A DNA stretch of 7,190 nt. Origin: Syntrophaceae bacterium UBA5619 (GTDB lineage Bacteria; Desulfobacterota; Syntrophia; Syntrophales; UBA5619). Every line of letters starts with the position of its first letter. Position 1 is the first letter of the stretch. Shown here one piece after another: positions 1 to 5,941 of the stretch. The stretch is taken from the NCBI GenBank assembly GCA_002424545.1, contig DIKL01000057.1, positions 1-7,190 on the forward strand, read 5' to 3'. Under the pieces are notes generated by a model that saw nothing but the letters and a program-made list of their open reading frames with translations, was not told where the DNA came from and did no database searches. Position numbers and translations under genes: made by a program.

Positions 1-99
1 GCCGCCTACCAAGCAGATCAGTGAAACGATGGAGCGGCAAGCAACGAGCAGGAAAGCTGCGGACTTGCGGCCTGGAAAGAAAACACCGCGCGAGGATCA

Positions 100-151
100 G
101 CAAGGGCGGTGCCGGACCTGGGGCAGAGGAAAGGGCCGGCGACGCCCTTGC
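100..151. repeat. Hairpin repeat copy 1
   Basis: The left arm GCAAGGGCG (100-108) pairs perfectly with CGCCCTTGC (143-151). After a 2x2 internal loop, GCCGG (111-115) pairs with CCGGC (136-140). The 20-base loop (116-135) contains GCAGAGGAA, which recurs in the loop of the next copy. The arm ends (GCA...GGG and CCC..TGC) match the copies at 172-223 and 292-335, so the three look like diverged members of one palindromic family. Its function is unknown. A REP-like element, an mRNA stabiliser or a protein binding site are options. Confidence 0.55.
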
Positions 152-171
152 CCGAGCGCGGAAGGGAGAAT

Positions 172-223
172 GCAGGGGCCGTGACAGGGCTGGAGCAGAG
201 GAATGCCCTGGCGCGGCCCCTGC
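172..223. repeat. Hairpin repeat copy 2
   Basis: The 19-base left arm (172-190) begins GCAGGGGCCG and pairs with the right arm (205-223) ending CGGCCCCTGC. The pairing includes one G-T wobble and one mismatch. The 14-base loop (191-204) contains GCAGAGGAA, as in copy 1. An outer GCGGAA/TTCCGC pairing on either side could lengthen the structure. The left arm shares the CGTGAC core with copy 3. Confidence 0.6.
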
Positions 224-251
224 TTCCGCCTGATGGGGTGGCGGGCGGGAA

Positions 252-268
252 ATCCCCCTTCGGGGGAT
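252..268. repeat. Short perfect hairpin, ATCCCCC/GGGGGAT
   Basis: Seven bases (252-258) pair perfectly with 262-268 around a 3-base TTC loop. A slipped pairing would give a C(UUCG)G tetraloop. No T-run follows on the + strand. Read on the minus strand, the T-rich tract does not lie immediately after the stem, so I do not call a terminator. The hairpin sits between copies 2 and 3 of the larger repeat. Confidence 0.5.
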
Positions 269-291
269 GACAGGGGGGAGAGAGAAAAAAT

Positions 292-335
292 GCAAGGGGC
301 GTGACGGCCACCCCAGTGGCCGGCACGGCCCTTGC
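292..335. repeat. Hairpin repeat copy 3
   Basis: The 18-base left arm (292-309) pairs with the right arm (318-335) at 16 of 18 positions. AC/GT then closes a 4-base CCCA loop (312-315). The left arm carries GGGGCGTGAC, close to GGGGCCGTGAC in copy 2. The right arm carries CCCTTGC, as copy 1 does. The compact loop is the main difference from copies 1 and 2. A further CCCTTGCAT at 351-359 could compete for the left arm. Confidence 0.6.
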
Positions 336-430
336 CTACCGAAGATAATTCCCTTGCATCCCACCCTTAGATCGCCTTTCAAGAGTAGCGTGGTCGGTGA
401 AACAAGAGACGCCGCCAGCCGCCGTCAACG

Positions 431-479
431 GATGATTTCGATCCGGCCGGATAAAGGGTCAGGCGCGAAAGATGATTTC
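431..479. repeat. Direct repeat GATGATTTC flanking a 12-bp palindrome
   Basis: GATGATTTC occurs at 431-439 and again at 471-479, exactly 40 bp apart. The perfect palindrome ATCCGGCCGGAT lies between them at 441-452. The group lies immediately upstream of the promoter at 481-509, so it may be a regulatory site for the toxin-antitoxin genes. Short repeats like these can also arise by chance. Confidence 0.3.
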
Positions 480-480
480 T

Positions 481-509
481 TAGACGATTCCACGAAAAAG
501 GTGTATAAT
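481..509 (+). promoter_or_regulatory. Sigma70-type promoter of the DUF433/DUF5615 module
   Basis: A perfect -10 box TATAAT lies at 504-509. Seventeen bases upstream is TAGACG (481-486), matching the TTGACA consensus at four of six positions. The predicted transcript would start near 516, giving a leader of roughly 47 bases before the ATG at 563. This is the clearest promoter in the window. Confidence 0.65.
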
Positions 510-562
510 GATTCATAGCTTCAATGCATAAAGTCGTATGTGAAGGGAGCAAGGAGGGACCC

Positions 563-787
563 ATGAAGACCTACGAAAAGATTGAAATGAATCCGCAGAT
601 CATGTTCGGGAAACCGGTCATCAAGAACACGCGGATTACCGTGGAGCAGATTCTCCGGAAGCTCTCCGGCGGCATGTCCATCGAGGAGATCATCAAGGAT
701 CATCCCCATCTGACCCCGGAAGATATCTATTCCGCCCAGGCCTTTGCCGCCGATTATCTGGCCGACGAACAGATCGCTTTTGGATAA
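563..787 (+). CDS. DUF433 family antitoxin-like protein
   Basis: This 74-residue protein has the DUF433 signature GKPVIKNTRITV at residues 16-27, followed by the amphipathic stretch ILRKLSGG and LTPEDI near 50-55. DUF433 proteins are small helical DNA-binding-type proteins, commonly found as antitoxins beside DUF5615 or PIN-like toxins. The ATG at 563 was chosen over an in-frame upstream ATG at 524 because the strong Shine-Dalgarno AAGGAGGG (551-558) lies just ahead of it and because the usual family N-terminus begins here. The length is normal for the family. The gene is first in a two-gene operon, with 11 bases before the partner's start. The inferred role is to neutralise the downstream toxin and probably repress the shared promoter. 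The family call is firm. The antitoxin role rests on context. Confidence 0.88.
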   Translation: MKTYEKIEMNPQIMFGKPVIKNTRITVEQILRKLSGGMSIEEIIKDHPHLTPEDIYSAQAFAADYLADEQIAFG

Positions 788-798
788 CGGGTGAATCC

Positions 799-1170
799 GT
801 GAAATTTCTTGCCGATGAGTGCTGCGACGCGGGCATCGTGGCCAGTCTCCGGGCTGCCGGCCACGATGTCTCCTACGTCCCCGAACAACAGGCAGGCATC
901 TCCGATGATGAAGTCCTGCAAACCGCCTTTCGCGAAGGTCGCATCCTGCTGACGGAGGACAAGGATTTCGGGGAGCTTGTTTACCGTCTGAAGAAACCTG
1001 CCTACGGCATGATTTTGATCCGCATCGACGTCCGGGACAGACACCAAAAATGGCCGCGCGTGGAAGCGCTGATCGCTAAGCATCAAGATCGATTGCCGGG
1101 ACATTTCGTGGTGGTCGATCTGAACAAATATCGTTTCCGCCCGCTGATTTTCAATCAGCCCCTTCTATAG
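799..1170 (+). CDS. DUF5615 PIN-like toxin candidate
   Basis: This 123-residue protein opens with MKFLADEC and continues with AAGHDV (19-24), SDDEVL (35-40) and LLTEDKDFGEL (50-60), the classic DUF5615 pattern. The acidic residues D6, D37 or E38, D54 and D56 are the likely metal-binding site of the PIN-like fold, so RNase activity is expected from the family. The start is GTG at 799, fixed by the family's opening motif. The ribosome binding site ahead of it is weak, so translation may be coupled to the DUF433 gene. A perfect 7-bp hairpin (1143-1159) lies inside the last codons but has no T-run. Together with DUF433 this forms a type II-like toxin-antitoxin pair. All expected acidic residues are present, so it looks intact. 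Confidence 0.87.
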   Translation: MKFLADECCDAGIVASLRAAGHDVSYVPEQQAGISDDEVLQTAFREGRILLTEDKDFGELVYRLKKPAYGMILIRIDVRDRHQKWPRVEALIAKHQDRLPGHFVVVDLNKYRFRPLIFNQPLL

Positions 1171-1189
1171 CCTCAAATAATCCTTGCGC

Positions 1190-1208
1190 TATTCGCGAAT
1201 CGCGAATA
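1190..1208. promoter_or_regulatory. Perfect 19-bp palindrome, candidate operator
   Basis: TATTCGCGAATCGCGAATA is a perfect inverted repeat of 9-bp arms around a central A. It ends 10 bp before the ATG of the wHTH gene. A weak promoter could be drawn with TTGCGC (1184-1189) as the -35 box and TATAAG (1207-1212) as the -10 box. This would put the palindrome across the 17-bp spacer but leave almost no leader. The site is a natural binding site for the dimeric wHTH protein encoded next to it, which would mean autoregulation (inference). Confidence 0.6.
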
Positions 1209-1218
1209 TAAGAGGGTC

Positions 1219-1731
1219 ATGATTCTTAAACCCCAAGACATCTATATCCTTTTGAAGCTCGTCGCCATGGGCGAAAGCCAGTGGTCCTATGCCTCCGTGG
1301 CGGGCGATCTGATCATGAGTGCCTCGGAGGTCCATTCCGGCATCAAACGAGCTGTAGCTGCTCGTCTGATGGCGGCGCAAGGAGGACAACCCCTGAAGAA
1401 ATCCCTGGAGGAGTTCCTCATTCACGGCGTCAAGTATGCCTTCCCGCCGGACCACGGCGGACTGACCCGAGGCGTTCCCACGGGGTATGCGGCGCCGCCG
1501 CTAAAAGACATCATTACCCAGCCGAACGAACCGCCGCCCGTCTGGCCGGATCCGGAGGGCAACACCCGCGGCTATGAGTTTTCGCCCCTGTACAAGACCG
1601 TCCCCAAGGCTGCCGCAAAAGACTCAAAACTCTACGAACTGCTGGCGATCGTGGACGCCATCCGCGACGGAAGAGCGCGGGAAAGGGACATCGCCGTCAA
1701 GGAACTCAAGGCACGGTTGGGATCAGGATGA
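1219..1731 (+). CDS. Winged-helix (MarR-like) protein paired with a nucleotidyltransferase
   Basis: This 170-residue protein carries a helix-turn-helix around residues 23-50 (YASVAGDLIMSASEVHSGIK). A conserved-looking middle follows, with GVKYAFP (70-76), TRGVPT (83-88), AAPPL (91-95), VWPDPEG (108-114) and SPLY (122-125). The end is a helical, charged tail. Proteins of this pattern are often annotated as MarR-family or HTH proteins of unknown role and, as I recall, tend to sit beside a nucleotidyltransferase. The ATG at 1219 follows the purine-rich AGAGGG. The stop overlaps the next start (ATGA), so the two are translationally coupled. The inferred role is DNA-binding antitoxin or regulator, acting at the palindrome just upstream. 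It is too short and too different to be called AbiEi. Confidence 0.75.
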   Translation: MILKPQDIYILLKLVAMGESQWSYASVAGDLIMSASEVHSGIKRAVAARLMAAQGGQPLKKSLEEFLIHGVKYAFPPDHGGLTRGVPTGYAAPPLKDIITQPNEPPPVWPDPEGNTRGYEFSPLYKTVPKAAAKDSKLYELLAIVDAIRDGRARERDIAVKELKARLGSG

Positions 1732-2435
1732 TCAATACCAGGGACATCAATATCGGCATGATCGCTGCCGTGGCCCGGCATCTCGGAGAGTTGCGCGACA
1801 AGGTGGTTTTTGTGGGGGGATGCGCCACGGGATTGTTCGTCACCGATCCCGCCATGCCGGAAGTCCGGGCTACCCAGGACGTGGATGTCATCGTGGAGGT
1901 CGCCTCGCGGCTGGACCATTATCGGCTTGAGGAAGAACTGAGACAACGGGGCTTCAAACAGGACATGACCGAAAATGCGCCGGTCTGCCGCTGGCTGGTG
2001 GACCGGATCAAGGTCGATGTCATGCCGACTCAGGAAGAGATCCTGGGGTTCTCCAACCGCTGGTACCTGCCCGCCATCAAAGATGCCGTGCCGGTGCTTC
2101 TGAAGGGCGACCTGACCATCCGGCTGGTCACCCCTCCCTATTTCCTGGCGACCAAGATCGAGGCCTTCAAGGGCCGCGGGCACGGCGATTACATGGCCAG
2201 TCACGACATGGAGGACCTCATCACGGTCCTGGACGGCCGGCCCGAAATCATCTCGGAAATCAGAGAATCGGCGAACGATCTGAAGGGGTTCCTTTCGCAA
2301 ACCTTCAGGGAATTGCTGGCCAACGACACCTTTCTCGAAGCGCTTCCCGGCCATCTTTCCCCTGACCGGGCGAACCAGGCGCGCCTGCCTCTGCTTATCA
2401 GGAGATTGCGGGAAATAGCGGAGATGACCGATTAG
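1728..2435 (+). CDS. Minimal nucleotidyltransferase, AbiEii-like toxin candidate
   Basis: This 235-residue protein has the pol-beta nucleotidyltransferase core: FVGGCATGLF (28-37) with the Gly-Gly pair G30-G31, the metal-binding TQDVDVIVE (49-57) with D51 and D53, and a third acidic position in IKVDVMP (94-100), D97. A later motif with SHDMEDL followed by VLDGR is typical of AbiEii-type and COG-style predicted nucleotidyltransferases. All three catalytic acids are present, so it should be active and could transfer a nucleotide to RNA or protein. It overlaps the wHTH gene by 4 bp. The pair resembles an NTase-based toxin-antitoxin or abortive-infection module, but no target can be read from the sequence. 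It could instead be a housekeeping-type NTase of unknown role. Confidence 0.82.
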   Translation: MINTRDINIGMIAAVARHLGELRDKVVFVGGCATGLFVTDPAMPEVRATQDVDVIVEVASRLDHYRLEEELRQRGFKQDMTENAPVCRWLVDRIKVDVMPTQEEILGFSNRWYLPAIKDAVPVLLKGDLTIRLVTPPYFLATKIEAFKGRGHGDYMASHDMEDLITVLDGRPEIISEIRESANDLKGFLSQTFRELLANDTFLEALPGHLSPDRANQARLPLLIRRLREIAEMTD

Positions 2436-2465
2436 AATTCACCATAGGGGCAGCCAAACGACGCC

Positions 2466-2939
2466 ATGAGTGAAACCGGAGCCACCGACACCACCACCGC
2501 CTTCATCGCCCGCTGGGAGCCCTCAGGCGGCAAAGAGCTGGCGAACTACCAATCCTTTCTGATCGAACTGTGCTCCCTCCTGGGCGTCGCGCCGCCGGAC
2601 CCGACCACGGCCGACGACCGGCACAACGCCTATGTCTTCGAGCGCTCCGTCCCCTTTCTCCACAGCGACATCGGCAGCGGCACCGGCCGGATCGACCTCT
2701 ACAAACGCGGCTGCTTCGTCCTGGAGACCAAACAGGGCGTCGACCGCCATATTGAAACCGATCCGTACCTGAAATCCGACACGCAGACGCGCAAAGGCCA
2801 TGCCGTGCGCGGCACAGGCGGCTGGGACGCGACCATGTACCGGGCCAAGGAGCAGGCCGAGGGATACGCCCGCAGCCTCTCGCCCGAGGAGGGCCGCCCT
2901 CCCTTCCTGGTGGTCGTGGATGTGGGGCACTGCATCTAG
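2466..2939 (+). CDS. N-terminal nuclease fragment of the MmeI-like enzyme
   Basis: This 157-residue open frame is cut short by TAG at 2937. It contains RIDLYKRGCFVLETKQG, which gives D77-x9-E87-x-K89. That is the same D-x9-E-x-K spacing known from the MmeI nuclease, so the catalytic residues survive. The fragment ends inside the strand FLVVVDVGHCI, after which the coding pattern continues in frame as LYSEFSCTGGIYRPFPD and onward to 3170. It starts 30 bp after the nucleotidyltransferase gene. The nearest purine run, GGGG at 2447-2450, is about 15 bp from the ATG, so the ribosome binding site is poor. Alone, the fragment lacks the helical spacer and recognition domains that direct cutting and is unlikely to act. 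Confidence 0.7.
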   Translation: MSETGATDTTTAFIARWEPSGGKELANYQSFLIELCSLLGVAPPDPTTADDRHNAYVFERSVPFLHSDIGSGTGRIDLYKRGCFVLETKQGVDRHIETDPYLKSDTQTRKGHAVRGTGGWDATMYRAKEQAEGYARSLSPEEGRPPFLVVVDVGHCI

Positions 2940-3170
2940 CTCTACAGCGAATTCTCCTGCACCGGCGGCATTTACCGGCCCTTCCCGGACTCCGTGTCCT
3001 ACCGCATCCCCCTGAAGAAGCTGGCGGACGTCGAGATCCGCGACCGTCTCCGCCATGTCTGGACCGATCCCCTCAGCCTGGACCCCTCCCGTCGTCACGC
3101 CAAGGTGACCCGCGAACTGGCCGTGAAGCTCGCCGACCTGGCCAAGTCCCTTGAGTTCTCCGGGCACACG
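2940..3170 (+). pseudogene. Untranslated remnant between the TAG and the frameshift
   Basis: Read in the frame of 2466, this stretch encodes about 76 residues with clear family character: LYSEFSCTGGIYRPFPD, then IPLKKLADVEIRDRL, RHVWTDPLSLDPSRR, and [17 protein letters not shown] before TGA at 3171. It belongs to the end of the nuclease domain and the start of the helical spacer. It has no start codon of its own with a ribosome binding site, so it is orphaned between the two lesions. The lack of further stops suggests the lesions are recent or are sequence errors. Confidence 0.75.
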
Positions 3171-5896
3171 TGAGCGCGGTCGGCGAATTCCTGATGCGGT
3201 GCCTCTTCACCTTCTTCGCCGAAGACATCGGACTCATCCCCGAGAAGAGCTTCTCCACCCTGATCGAGGGGCTCCGCGGAAACACGGAACTCTTTCCCGA
3301 TACCGTCCAGGATGTCTGGAAGGCCATGCGCGACGGGACGAAATCCGTCGCCCTCAAGCGGCAACTCCTCCATTTCAACGGCGGTCTCTTTGAAAACGCC
3401 GAGGCCCTGCCGCTCAACGATATCCAGCTCGAACTCCTGATCGAAGCGGGCAAAGCGGACTGGCGCCACGTGGAGCCAGCCATCTTCGGCACCCTGCTGG
3501 AGCGCGCCCTGAATCCCCTGGACCGGCACAAGCTCGGCGCCCACTACACCCCCCGCGAATACGTGGAGCGGCTGGTCCTTCCCGCGGTCATCGAACCGCT
3601 GACCGCCGAATGGGAGGCCGTGAAGGCCAAGGCCGTGGCCCATCTCCGCAAGGACCGCGTGGCAGCGGCCAAGAAGCTGCTCAAGGGCTTTCATCACCGC
3701 CTCTGCACCGTCCGGATTCTGGATCCGGCCTGCGGCAGCGGCAACTTCCTCTACGTCGCCTTCGAACACCTGAAAAGGCTGGAGGGGGAAGTGCTCACCT
3801 TCCTGGCCGACCTGGGCGAACAGAGCCGGCTGGAACTTGCGGGCGTCACCGTGGACCCCCATCAGCTACTGGGTCTCGAAGTGAATCCCCGGGCCGCGGT
3901 CATCACGGACATGGTGCTCTGGATCGGCTACCTCCAATGGCATTTCCGCACCCACGGCAACGTCATGCCCCCGACGCCGGTGATCCGGAAGTTCCGCAAC
4001 GTAGAGTGCCGCGACGCTGTGCTGGCCTGGGACTCCACGGAGCCCCTGACGGACGGCGACGGGAATCCCGTCACCCGCTGGGATGGCGTGACGGTCAAGA
4101 CCCACCCCGTCACCGGCGAGGAGGTCCCCGACGAAACAGCCCGTGTGCCCCTTTACCGCTATATCACCCCCCGACCGGCCGTCTGGCCTGAAACGGACTA
4201 TGTGGTCGGAAATCCGCCTTTCATCGGCAACTGGCGCATGCGGCAGGCCCTGGGCGACGGTTACGCCGAGGCACTACGCCGCACCTATCCCGAGGTTTCA
4301 GAAAGCGCCGATTACGTCATGTACTGGTGGCATCTGGCAGGAGCATTGGCCCGGGCAGAAAAGATCCAGGCTTTCGGCTTCATCACCACCAACAGCCTGC
4401 CCATGATCAACAACCGCAAAATATTGCAGTATCACCTGACCGCCGAACCGCCCCTTTCCGTCGTCTTTGCCATTCCCGACCACCCCTGGGTGGACAGCAC
4501 CGACGGCGCGGCGGTCCGGATCGCCATGACCGTCGGCCGTAAGGGTGACCTCCCGGGTCGCCTCTGCCGGGTGCTCTCCGAGGAGCCGGGCAGCAACGAA
4601 GGGATGAAGGTCACCCTGTCCGAAGAGACGGGGGAAATCCTCGCCGACCTGACCATCGGCGCGGACGTGGCCGGCGCTGAGTCACTGCGGGCCAACTCTG
4701 ATCTCAGCAATCGAGGAGTCTGCCTATTCGGTTCAGGCTTCATCGTGACCCCGGAGGAGGCCAAAGCGCTGGGGCTCGGCCGCATCGAGGGACTGGAACG
4801 CCATATCCGGCCCTACCGCAACGGCCGCGACCTGACCAAGTCCCCCCGCGGCGTTATGGTGATCGACCTCTTCAGCCTGGCCATCGAGGAGGTCAAGGGC
4901 CGGTTTCCCGAGGTCTACCAGTGGATCCTGGAGCGGGTCAAGCCGGAGCGGGACCAGAACAACCGTGAGTCAAGACGCGAAAATTGGTGGCTCTTTGGCG
5001 AAACTAATCCAAAACTTCGTACTCAACTTGCGGGGCTTCCTCGTTACATCGCCACCGTAGAGACGGCGAAACATCGCACCTTCCTTTTCCTCGACCAGGA
5101 GATTCTCCCGGACAACAAGCTGGTCAATATCGCCAGCGACGACGCCTTCCACCTGGGGGTGCTCTCCAGCCGGGTTCATGTAGTCTGGGCCCTGGCGGCC
5201 GGCGGCCATCTAGGCGTCGGTAATGATCCGGTGTACAGCAAGACCCGCTGCTTCGAGCCCTTTCCCTTTCCGGCCTGCGACGAGAACCAAACCACGCTCA
5301 TCCGCGAACGAGCCGAGACCCTGGACGCCCACCGCAAACGTCAACAAGCCCTGCACACCGGCCTTGGGCTGACGGACATGTACAATGTTCTGGAGAAGCT
5401 GCGTGTGGGTGAAGCGCTTACACCCAAGGAGCGCACCATCCACGACAAGGGGCTGGTGGGGGTGCTGAAGCAGCTTCACGACGATCTGGACGCCGCGGTC
5501 TTCAGCGCCTACGGCTGGCTCATGACCCTGACGGATCAGGAGATCCTGGAGCGCCTCACGGCCCTGAACCGGGAACGGACCCAGGAGGAGAAGGCTGGCC
5601 TTATCCGCTGGCTTCGGCCGGCGTTTCAGAATCCCTACGGCACAGCGACGGAGGTCCAGACGGAGATCGCCTTGGACCCGGAAGAGACACCCCCGCTCAC
5701 AACGACCTTGCCCAAAGAGCATACGGCCCAGCTCCAGGCTGTCCGGGCAGCGCTTGCCGCTTGCCAAGGGCCCGTCGCCGCCGGCGAGGTAGCGGCCCGC
5801 TTCCTCAAGGCGCGCACGGCCAAGGTGACGGCGCTCCTCGATGATCTGGTGAAGCTGGGCCTGGCGAAGAAGGAGGGGGAACGGTTTTTCGTATAA
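3170..5896 (+). CDS. Methyltransferase and target-recognition part of the MmeI-like enzyme
   Basis: This 908-residue open frame holds the rest of the enzyme. HYTP (125-128) lies in the usual [14 protein letters not shown] motif I is [10 protein letters not shown] (185-194), followed by [12 protein letters not shown]. Catalytic motif IV is NPPF (348-351), of the N6-adenine methyltransferase type. The target-recognition domain starts near [11 protein letters not shown] (521 onward) and contains [10 protein letters not shown] (546-555). The last 50 or so residues look like a small winged helix. The first possible start, GTG at 3170, comes right at the frameshift and has no good ribosome binding site. 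It lies inside the helical spacer, so it is probably a by-product of the break rather than the native start. If translated, the product keeps all methylation motifs and lacks the nuclease. The DNA sequence recognised cannot be read from this. Confidence 0.82.
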   Translation: MSAVGEFLMRCLFTFFAEDIGLIPEKSFSTLIEGLRGNTELFPDTVQDVWKAMRDGTKSVALKRQLLHFNGGLFENAEALPLNDIQLELLIEAGKADWRHVEPAIFGTLLERALNPLDRHKLGAHYTPREYVERLVLPAVIEPLTAEWEAVKAKAVAHLRKDRVAAAKKLLKGFHHRLCTVRILDPACGSGNFLYVAFEHLKRLEGEVLTFLADLGEQSRLELAGVTVDPHQLLGLEVNPRAAVITDMVLWIGYLQWHFRTHGNVMPPTPVIRKFRNVECRDAVLAWDSTEPLTDGDGNPVTRWDGVTVKTHPVTGEEVPDETARVPLYRYITPRPAVWPETDYVVGNPPFIGNWRMRQALGDGYAEALRRTYPEVSESADYVMYWWHLAGALARAEKIQAFGFITTNSLPMINNRKILQYHLTAEPPLSVVFAIPDHPWVDSTDGAAVRIAMTVGRKGDLPGRLCRVLSEEPGSNEGMKVTLSEETGEILADLTIGADVAGAESLRANSDLSNRGVCLFGSGFIVTPEEAKALGLGRIEGLERHIRPYRNGRDLTKSPRGVMVIDLFSLAIEEVKGRFPEVYQWILERVKPERDQNNRESRRENWWLFGETNPKLRTQLAGLPRYIATVETAKHRTFLFLDQEILPDNKLVNIASDDAFHLGVLSSRVHVVWALAAGGHLGVGNDPVYSKTRCFEPFPFPACDENQTTLIRERAETLDAHRKRQQALHTGLGLTDMYNVLEKLRVGEALTPKERTIHDKGLVGVLKQLHDDLDAAVFSAYGWLMTLTDQEILERLTALNRERTQEEKAGLIRWLRPAFQNPYGTATEVQTEIALDPEETPPLTTTLPKEHTAQLQAVRAALAACQGPVAAGEVAARFLKARTAKVTALLDDLVKLGLAKKEGERFFV

Positions 5897-5941
5897 AGCG
5901 TGATTGACTTCTTGATGGCGTCGGAAAGGGGCTGATTACCG

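Larger units (their letters stand above)
1..480. other. Hairpin-rich intergenic region without a convincing gene
   Basis: I see no supportable protein gene here. The short open frames in this stretch are rich in Arg, Gly, Ala and Pro, as expected of random GC-rich DNA. They lack convincing ribosome binding sites and resemble no family I know. The stretch instead holds several strong inverted repeats: three related ones at 100-151, 172-223 and 292-335, a short C-run/G-run hairpin at 252-268 and a 12-bp palindrome at 441-452. The window edge cuts the region, so bases 1-60 could be the tail of something upstream. Confidence 0.6.
2466..5896 (+). pseudogene. MmeI-like single-chain restriction-modification gene, broken by a stop and a frameshift
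   Basis: Read across both lesions, this would be a protein of about 1143 residues with the MmeI (type IIL/IIG) domain order: N-terminal PD-(D/E)XK nuclease, helical spacer, adenine-type methyltransferase, target-recognition domain and C-terminal helical/wHTH region. The reading frame is broken twice. The first break is an in-frame TAG at 2937-2939, where the family usually has Glu (VGHCI-stop-LYSEF; GAG to TAG is the simplest change). The second is a one-base loss near 3168-3172. There the frame ends at GHT-stop, and the next frame resumes with [20 protein letters not shown], the expected continuation. Restriction is therefore probably lost, unless the lesions are sequencing errors or are bypassed. 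The family call is strong. The state of the gene depends on read support. Confidence 0.8.

Noticed and set aside
100..335. CRISPR array
   Set aside because: The repeats are imperfect palindromes with unequal spacing (72 and 120 bp) and differing sequence. There are no uniform direct repeats, spacers or cas genes.
21..518. Two plus-strand open frames (21-233 and 267-518) and a minus-strand one (18-326) in the left region
   Set aside because: Low-complexity Arg/Gly/Ala/Pro composition, no convincing ribosome binding site, no recognisable motif, and they run through strong hairpins.
524..562. Upstream ATG at 524 as the start of the DUF433 gene
   Set aside because: It has no ribosome binding site and would add residues foreign to the family. 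The ATG at 563 has AAGGAGGG at good spacing.
1143..1159. Intrinsic terminator at the end of the DUF5615 gene
   Set aside because: The 7-bp hairpin is perfect, but it is AT-rich, lies within the coding sequence and has no following T-run.
1632..2354. Long minus-strand open frame opposite the nucleotidyltransferase
   Set aside because: It is antisense to a gene with clear catalytic motifs and is explained by GC-biased third codon positions.
2937..2939. TAG read as pyrrolysine or as a programmed readthrough codon
   Set aside because: The family has Glu at this position, one base from TAG, no special downstream structure was recognised, and a second lesion follows in the same gene. Simple mutation or sequence error is the better explanation.
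3165..3173. Programmed -1 frameshift joining the two RM frames
   Set aside because: There is no slippery heptamer at the junction, and the upstream TAG would already stop translation.
2523..3862. Long minus-strand open frames opposite the RM gene (2523-3167, 3095-3862)
   Set aside because: Shadow frames. The plus strand carries the D-x9-E-x-K, HYTP and DPACGSG motifs of a known family across the same bases.
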